DNA from: an uncultured Pelagibacteraceae bacterium
Lineage (GTDB): Bacteria > Pseudomonadota > Alphaproteobacteria > Pelagibacterales > Pelagibacteraceae
NCBI GenBank assembly: GCA_902555065.1
Contig: CACDQQ010000002.1
Span: 142,602-206,601 of the forward strand
Length of the DNA stretch: 64,000 bases
Direction: 5' to 3'
Shown here: positions 60,012 to 64,000 of the stretch, one piece after another
Layout of the letters: each line of letters starts with the position of its first letter
Numbering within the stretch: position 1 is the stretch's first letter
Translations under genes and position numbers: made by a program
Notes under the pieces: generated by a model
The model's database searches: none
What the model was told of the DNA's origin: nothing
Seen by the model: only the letters and a program-made list of their open reading frames with translations

Positions 60012-62018
60012 TAATTCGGACCATTCTTTTTGAGTGAGTATTTTTACTCCCAAAATTTTTGCTTGATTTACTTTTCTATTAGTTGGTTTGTCACCAATAA
60101 TTAAATAATCTAATTTTTTAGATACACTGCTAACAATGCTACCTGAATTTTCCTCAATTAAACTTTTAGCTTCTGCTCTACTAATATTTTGTAACTTGCC
60201 TGTGAACATAAAAGATTTATTTTTTAATTTTCCTTTTTTTTCAATTTGTTTATATTCAATTTTTAATATTTCACTTAATTTATCCAGAACTTTAATATTT
60301 ATTTTATTTTCAAAAAACTTTTCTAAAGACTTTATTTGTGTTTCTCCAATCCCATCAATATTAATAAGATCTTTGATTTTATTGCTTTTAGATAAGCTAC
60401 AAAAATTTTTCAAAGTTTTTGTAAAATCTGCGATAATTTTTGCATTTTCCATTCCAATATGTCTTATTCCTAAAGAATAGATAAATTTATCTAATTTTAC
60501 TTTTTTTGAATTTTCTATTGAAAATTTAAGATTTGAAACTGATTGTAAACCCCATCCATCAAGTTTAGATATTTTTTCATAATCTAAATTGTAAATATCT
60601 TGTGGCAACTTTATAAAATTTAAATTCCAAAATTTTTCCACAACTTTTTTTCCTAATCCATCAATATTTATCGCATCCTTGGATATAAAATGTTTAATTC
60701 TTTCTATTGCAATTTTCTCACAAGTAAAACCTTCATTGGTACATCTTCGAACAGCATCAAACCTTTTTGTTAATTTATTATACTCTTTTTCCGTTTTAGA
60801 TTTGCAAGAAGGGCATGTTATTGGAAAAATAAATTTGCTAAAATTTTTTTTTCTTTTGCTTAAGTCTACCTCTAATACATGGGGAATTACATCGCCTGCC
60901 CTTTCAATTTTTACAGTGTCGCCAACTCGTATATCTTTTCTTAAAATTTCATCTTCATTATGGAGTGTTGCATTAGATACAATGACTCCTCCTATATTTA
61001 CTGGTTTTACTTTTGCTACCGGTGTTAAAGCTCCCGTTCTTCCTACTTGAATATCTATATTTAATATTTCTGAGTAGGCATGATTCGCAGAAAATTTGTG
61101 TGCAACAGCCCATCTAGGTGCATTAGAGGTAAATCCTAGTCTTTTTTGTAATTGTAAATTATTTACTTTATAAACTAGACCATCAATATCGTAATTAAGA
61201 TTATATCTTTTATTTTCAAATTCCTTGTGGAATTTTAATAAATCTAAAATATTGTTAAAAACTTTATTATGCTCACTGGTTAAAAAACCCCACGATTTCA
61301 ACTCTTTTAAAAAGTCGGATTGTTTTTTAAATTTATTATCACTTATATATCCAAATGTATAAGCAATAAATTTAAGTGGAATTTTACTTGTCTGTTTTGA
61401 GTCTTTTTGTCTAAGCGTACCAGATGCTGCATTTCTTGGATTAGAAAATTTATTTTTTAATTTTTCGAAGTCCTTTTTATCAATAAAAACTTCTCCTCTA
61501 ATCTCTATCTCTTCAGGAATATTATTATTTTTAACTAAATTTGGTATATCTTTTATAGTTTTTAGATTATTTGTTATTAGTTCTCCCACATTGCCATCAC
61601 CCCTGGAAACCCCATATGTTAATTTACCATTTAAATATGTTAGAGATGCTGATATTCCATCTATTTTGGGTTCTGCACTATATTCTAATACTATTTTTTC
61701 ATTCAAAAAATTAAGAATTTTCTTCTCGAAGTTTAAAAGATCTTCTTTATCAAAAGCGTTAGATAAAGACAACATTTGTACCTTATGTTTATATTTTTCA
61801 AAATTTTTAGATGGTCTAAAACCAACGGCGTTTGATGGTGATCTTCGATCATTAAGAAAAGGGTATTTCTTCTCTAAATCAAGTATTTCTATTTTAAGAT
61901 TATCAAACTCTCTATCTGGGATAATTGGTGAACTTTTATCATAATATAATTTATTATGTTTATTTATTTCTTTAATTTTAGCGGTGTATATTTTTTTGAT
62001 TTCTTCTTTTTTAAACAT
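60003..62018 (-). CDS. ligA: NAD-dependent DNA ligase
   Basis: 671 residues, full length. The Ia, adenylation, OB, zinc-finger, HhH and BRCT domains appear in order. The nucleophilic lysine is K118 in AEPKIDGISASL; zinc cysteines lie in 'CPSCKS' and 'RRCTNEGFTCEK'; the BRCT domain closes with 'LIIGDKPTNRKVNQAKILGVKILTQKEW'. It seals nicks at replication and repair. It follows bamD after 12 nt; in many alphaproteobacteria recN lies between these two genes, but it does not here. Confidence 0.98.
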   Translation of the reverse strand: MFKKEEIKKIYTAKIKEINKHNKLYYDKSSPIIPDREFDNLKIEILDLEKKYPFLNDRRSPSNAVGFRPSKNFEKYKHKVQMLSLSNAFDKEDLLNFEKKILNFLNEKIVLEYSAEPKIDGISASLTYLNGKLTYGVSRGDGNVGELITNNLKTIKDIPNLVKNNNIPEEIEIRGEVFIDKKDFEKLKNKFSNPRNAASGTLRQKDSKQTSKIPLKFIAYTFGYISDNKFKKQSDFLKELKSWGFLTSEHNKVFNNILDLLKFHKEFENKRYNLNYDIDGLVYKVNNLQLQKRLGFTSNAPRWAVAHKFSANHAYSEILNIDIQVGRTGALTPVAKVKPVNIGGVIVSNATLHNEDEILRKDIRVGDTVKIERAGDVIPHVLEVDLSKRKKNFSKFIFPITCPSCKSKTEKEYNKLTKRFDAVRRCTNEGFTCEKIAIERIKHFISKDAINIDGLGKKVVEKFWNLNFIKLPQDIYNLDYEKISKLDGWGLQSVSNLKFSIENSKKVKLDKFIYSLGIRHIGMENAKIIADFTKTLKNFCSLSKSNKIKDLINIDGIGETQIKSLEKFFENKINIKVLDKLSEILKIEYKQIEKKGKLKNKSFMFTGKLQNISRAEAKSLIEENSGSIVSSVSKKLDYLIIGDKPTNRKVNQAKILGVKILTQKEWSELLN

Positions 62019-62030
62019 TTTTTAGACTGA

Positions 62031-62867
62031 TTATTTAAAAAGTTTTTTAAATTTTTTTATCAGAGTATCATTTTTGTTTCTATTTTTTACCTTTTTTGGC
62101 TCATAATTTTTGTTTAAAATTTTATAACTTGCTTCATACCATTGGCTTGACTGATAATTATAGCCAAGCAATGAAGCATAATTCTGGGCTTCCTTTATCA
62201 ATCCAATTTTATAGTGCAATTCAACAAGTCTATGTAGAGCTTCTTCAACATAAATCGTAGTTTCATAATCATTTACAACTTTTTTAAATCTATTAATCGC
62301 GGGTATCCATTTTTCTCTTTGAGTATAGTATCTTGCCAGATACATTTCTTTCGAAGCCATAAGTTCAATTATCAATTCTAATTTAAATTTTGAGTCTAAA
62401 GCATAATCAGTCTCTGGATAGTTATCGATAACAATTTCAAAGTATTTTCTGGATTTCAAAATTTCATTAAAGTCCTTTTTTTCATCAACAATTTGGTTGT
62501 AGTGGCATAAGGCCAGGAGATAATAGGCATAATCAGATTGGGGGTGATTTTTATATTTGACAAAAAAACGTTCCAAATCATTGATTGCATAACTATAATA
62601 ACCTTGAGTAAAATGACCGTACGCAGACATTAAAACAGCACGAGGTGCCCAAATTGATTGGGGATATAAAAGTTCTACTTCACTAAATTTTTTTGCAGCA
62701 TATATAACATCTCCTTTTTCATATTCTAGCATTGCTTGATTGTAAACTTCTATCATTTGCGTTTCTAAATTTTTTTCCTTTAGTATTGTTACTTTTGGTT
62801 CATCTTTTGAACAGGAGAATAACAATGTAACTATTAAAAATAGAAAAGTTTTAAAATAAATCTGCAT
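62031..62867 (-). CDS. bamD: Outer-membrane assembly lipoprotein BamD
   Basis: 278 residues. A lipobox LLFSC gives an acylated cysteine at C19. The mature protein is a string of TPR helices: 'YNQAMLEYEKGDVIYAAKKFSEVELLYPQSIWAPRAVLMSAYGHFTQGYYSYAINDLERFFVKYKNHPQ' (a BamD/ComL-typical stretch). It is an essential part of the BAM complex that inserts beta-barrel proteins. Gene order lpxC-bamD-ligA is a shortened form of the alphaproteobacterial order after the ftsZ cluster. The Lys-rich C-terminus has no recognisable domain. Confidence 0.93.
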   Translation of the reverse strand: MQIYFKTFLFLIVTLLFSCSKDEPKVTILKEKNLETQMIEVYNQAMLEYEKGDVIYAAKKFSEVELLYPQSIWAPRAVLMSAYGHFTQGYYSYAINDLERFFVKYKNHPQSDYAYYLLALCHYNQIVDEKKDFNEILKSRKYFEIVIDNYPETDYALDSKFKLELIIELMASKEMYLARYYTQREKWIPAINRFKKVVNDYETTIYVEEALHRLVELHYKIGLIKEAQNYASLLGYNYQSSQWYEASYKILNKNYEPKKVKNRNKNDTLIKKFKKLFK

Positions 62868-62905
62868 TTAAATCTTTTATCAGATTAAATGTAAAATTCT
62901 AACTT

Positions 62906-63826
62906 TTAAGCGATTGACTTTAAATTGTTGTAGTTTGTAAAAATATGAGGCAGTTGTTTGCCTTTAATTTCAATTAACGAGTAATTATCATTATTACTAA
63001 ATATTTTTCTCAATAATTTATTTGTCAAATTGTGACCACCTTGAGAACATTTTAGGGAGCCAATTATTTTGTACCCGGATAAAAATAAATCTCCCATGCA
63101 ATCAAGTATCTTATGATTTACAAATTCAGATTTATTTCTTAGTCCTCCACTATTTAAAATATGATCATCTTTGATAACGATAGCATTGTCTAGACTACCA
63201 CCTTTTCCAAGATTTAACTTTTTAAGTTTTTCTATGTCATCAAATAAACAAAACGTTCTAGAATTAAATATGTCTTCTAATTTATCCTCAAATATATTTA
63301 TCTTATTTCTTTGGTTGTTAATAATTTTGTTTTTATATTTAATCTCAAAATCAATGTCACAACTGATATTAGATTTTTCAATTGATATAAATTTATCTCC
63401 ATCCTCTATCTTTATATCTTTATTAATCTTAATAATTTTTATCGCAGTGTCGCTAGATTCAAGACCTACTTCTTTAATTTTATCGACAAATAATTTGGCT
63501 GAGCCGTCCATAATTGGAACCTCATAATTATCAATCTCAATTATTGCATTGTCAATTCCTATGCCATAAAAAGCACCCATCAAATGCTCTATAGTTGATA
63601 TCTTTACCCCCTCTAAGTTCGATATAGTCGTACACAATGTCGTATCAATTACATTATTATAAAGCGCCTGAATATAATTATGACCTTTTAAATCTGTTCT
63701 TTTAAATATTATTCCTGAATTTGGTGTTGCAGGTAAAATATTTAGATTAACTTTTTTTCCTGTGTGAATACCAACGCCTGAAAAAGATATTTTTTTTGCA
63801 ATTGTTTTTTGAGTTAAAATAGTCAC
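62906..63826 (-). CDS. lpxC: UDP-3-O-acyl-N-acetylglucosamine deacetylase
   Basis: 306 residues from a GTG at 63824-63826. This start places 16 residues before GVGIHTGKK, exactly as in E. coli LpxC; an in-frame ATG at 63856 would add ten residues. It catalyses the committed step of lipid A synthesis. Zinc ligands are in ISTIEHLMGAF (His) and EFVNHKILDCMGDL (His and Asp), and the catalytic histidine in CSQGGHNLTN. It shows that this cell makes lipid A. The bamD gene follows after 38 nt. Confidence 0.95.
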   Translation of the reverse strand: MTILTQKTIAKKISFSGVGIHTGKKVNLNILPATPNSGIIFKRTDLKGHNYIQALYNNVIDTTLCTTISNLEGVKISTIEHLMGAFYGIGIDNAIIEIDNYEVPIMDGSAKLFVDKIKEVGLESSDTAIKIIKINKDIKIEDGDKFISIEKSNISCDIDFEIKYKNKIINNQRNKINIFEDKLEDIFNSRTFCLFDDIEKLKKLNLGKGGSLDNAIVIKDDHILNSGGLRNKSEFVNHKILDCMGDLFLSGYKIIGSLKCSQGGHNLTNKLLRKIFSNNDNYSLIEIKGKQLPHIFTNYNNLKSIA

Positions 63827-63888
63827 AAAACATTTATATAAAATGATTTTATGCAAAAATACTCAAGAAATGTTACAACAAAATACAA

Positions 63889-64000
63889 TTATTTTTGAAA
63901 AAAATTAAAAAATCTCTCAAATAAACCTTGTTTTTTGTTGGAATTTTTAGGTTTTTGATGATTATTTAAATAAAATATTAATCCAGACTTGCATATATCA
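63889..64000 (-). CDS. C-terminal fragment of an unidentified gene
   Basis: The last 36 codons of a minus-strand gene lie at the right edge, ending with a stop at 63889-63891 just ahead of lpxC. The tail has a Lys/Asn linker and then 'KQGLFERFFNFFQK'. In alphaproteobacteria ftsZ commonly precedes lpxC, so this may be an ftsZ tail, but the usual C-terminal peptide of FtsZ (a conserved 'IPAFLRR'-like end) is not seen. The call stays open. Confidence 0.4.
   Translation of the reverse strand, partial: DICKSGLIFYLNNHQKPKNSNKKQGLFERFFNFFQK

Noticed and set aside
60679..61050. 123-codon plus-strand ORF opposite ligA
   Set aside because: Shadow of the ligase zinc-finger and OB region; ligA is unambiguous on the other strand.
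1..64000. tRNA, rRNA, CRISPR arrays, insertion sequences, prophage
   Set aside because: Looked for tRNA-like cloverleaf and T-arm motifs, regularly spaced repeats, transposase and phage protein motifs; none seen.

Overview
This window looks like a piece of a SAR11 (Pelagibacterales) marine alphaproteobacterial chromosome. The reasons are the very A+T-rich sequence, genes packed with overlapping or nearly touching ends, a blue-tuned proteorhodopsin, a tandem glycine riboswitch in front of gcvTHP, NAD-dependent formate dehydrogenase, a TRAP transporter, and a GAACN7GAAC SOS box of the alphaproteobacterial type. This assignment is an inference from gene content. I saw no rRNA, tRNA, CRISPR array, insertion sequence or prophage. 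No gene-free stretch exceeds about 220 bases; the two longest (40876-41091 and 48405-48618) hold regulatory structure and are described.

Layout. 1-1425: two very A+T-rich surface-polysaccharide-type genes, perhaps the edge of a cell-surface island. 1466-4544: amidinotransferase, threonine aldolase and an exporter. 4592-8596: a SufU/IscU-like scaffold, HPP membrane protein, formate dehydrogenase, MsrA, a medium-chain reductase and a 56-residue membrane ORF. 8591-10946: FAD oxidoreductase, TspO and an SDR. 10949-19184: one continuous minus-strand unit that starts with a tandem glycine riboswitch, continues through gcvT-gcvH-gcvP, and runs on with almost no gaps into a lipid-modification set (amine-oxidase-like flavoprotein, DUF1365, cyclopropane-synthase-like methyltransferase, DUF3833 lipoprotein). 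19222-25798: 5-oxoprolinase genes (pxpA, pxpB, pxpC), an EamA transporter and a TRAP transporter. 25911-36958: TerC, glyoxalase, guaA and guaB (the latter without CBS domains), rlmE, pssA, psd, icd and alaS.

37008-42742: recA, a TolC-like channel, glycerate kinase, a GFA-domain protein and umuDC, with SOS-type operators before recA and umuD. 42748-45544: two glycosyltransferases with a 34-residue membrane ORF between them, then a DksA-type regulator without a complete zinc site. 45541-48404: GST, ferredoxin reductase, ferredoxin and proteorhodopsin. 48619-56270: propionyl-CoA synthetase, an SMR transporter, dihydroorotase, a YgfZ-like protein, a MazG-like protein, fumarase and an AsmA-like protein. 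56300-64000: uvrD, aminopeptidase P, ligA, bamD, lpxC and the tail of one more gene.

Taken together, the window is rich in glycine and one-carbon metabolism (threonine aldolase, glycine cleavage, formate dehydrogenase, glycerate kinase, amidinotransferase, a YgfZ-like folate-binding protein) next to light-driven energy capture and economical DNA repair. The observations I rate highest are the glycine riboswitch leading into both gcvTHP and the lipid-methyltransferase set, the ribosome-binding region built into the P1 helix of its second aptamer, the structured proteorhodopsin leader, the CBS-less IMP dehydrogenase, and several small membrane ORFs.
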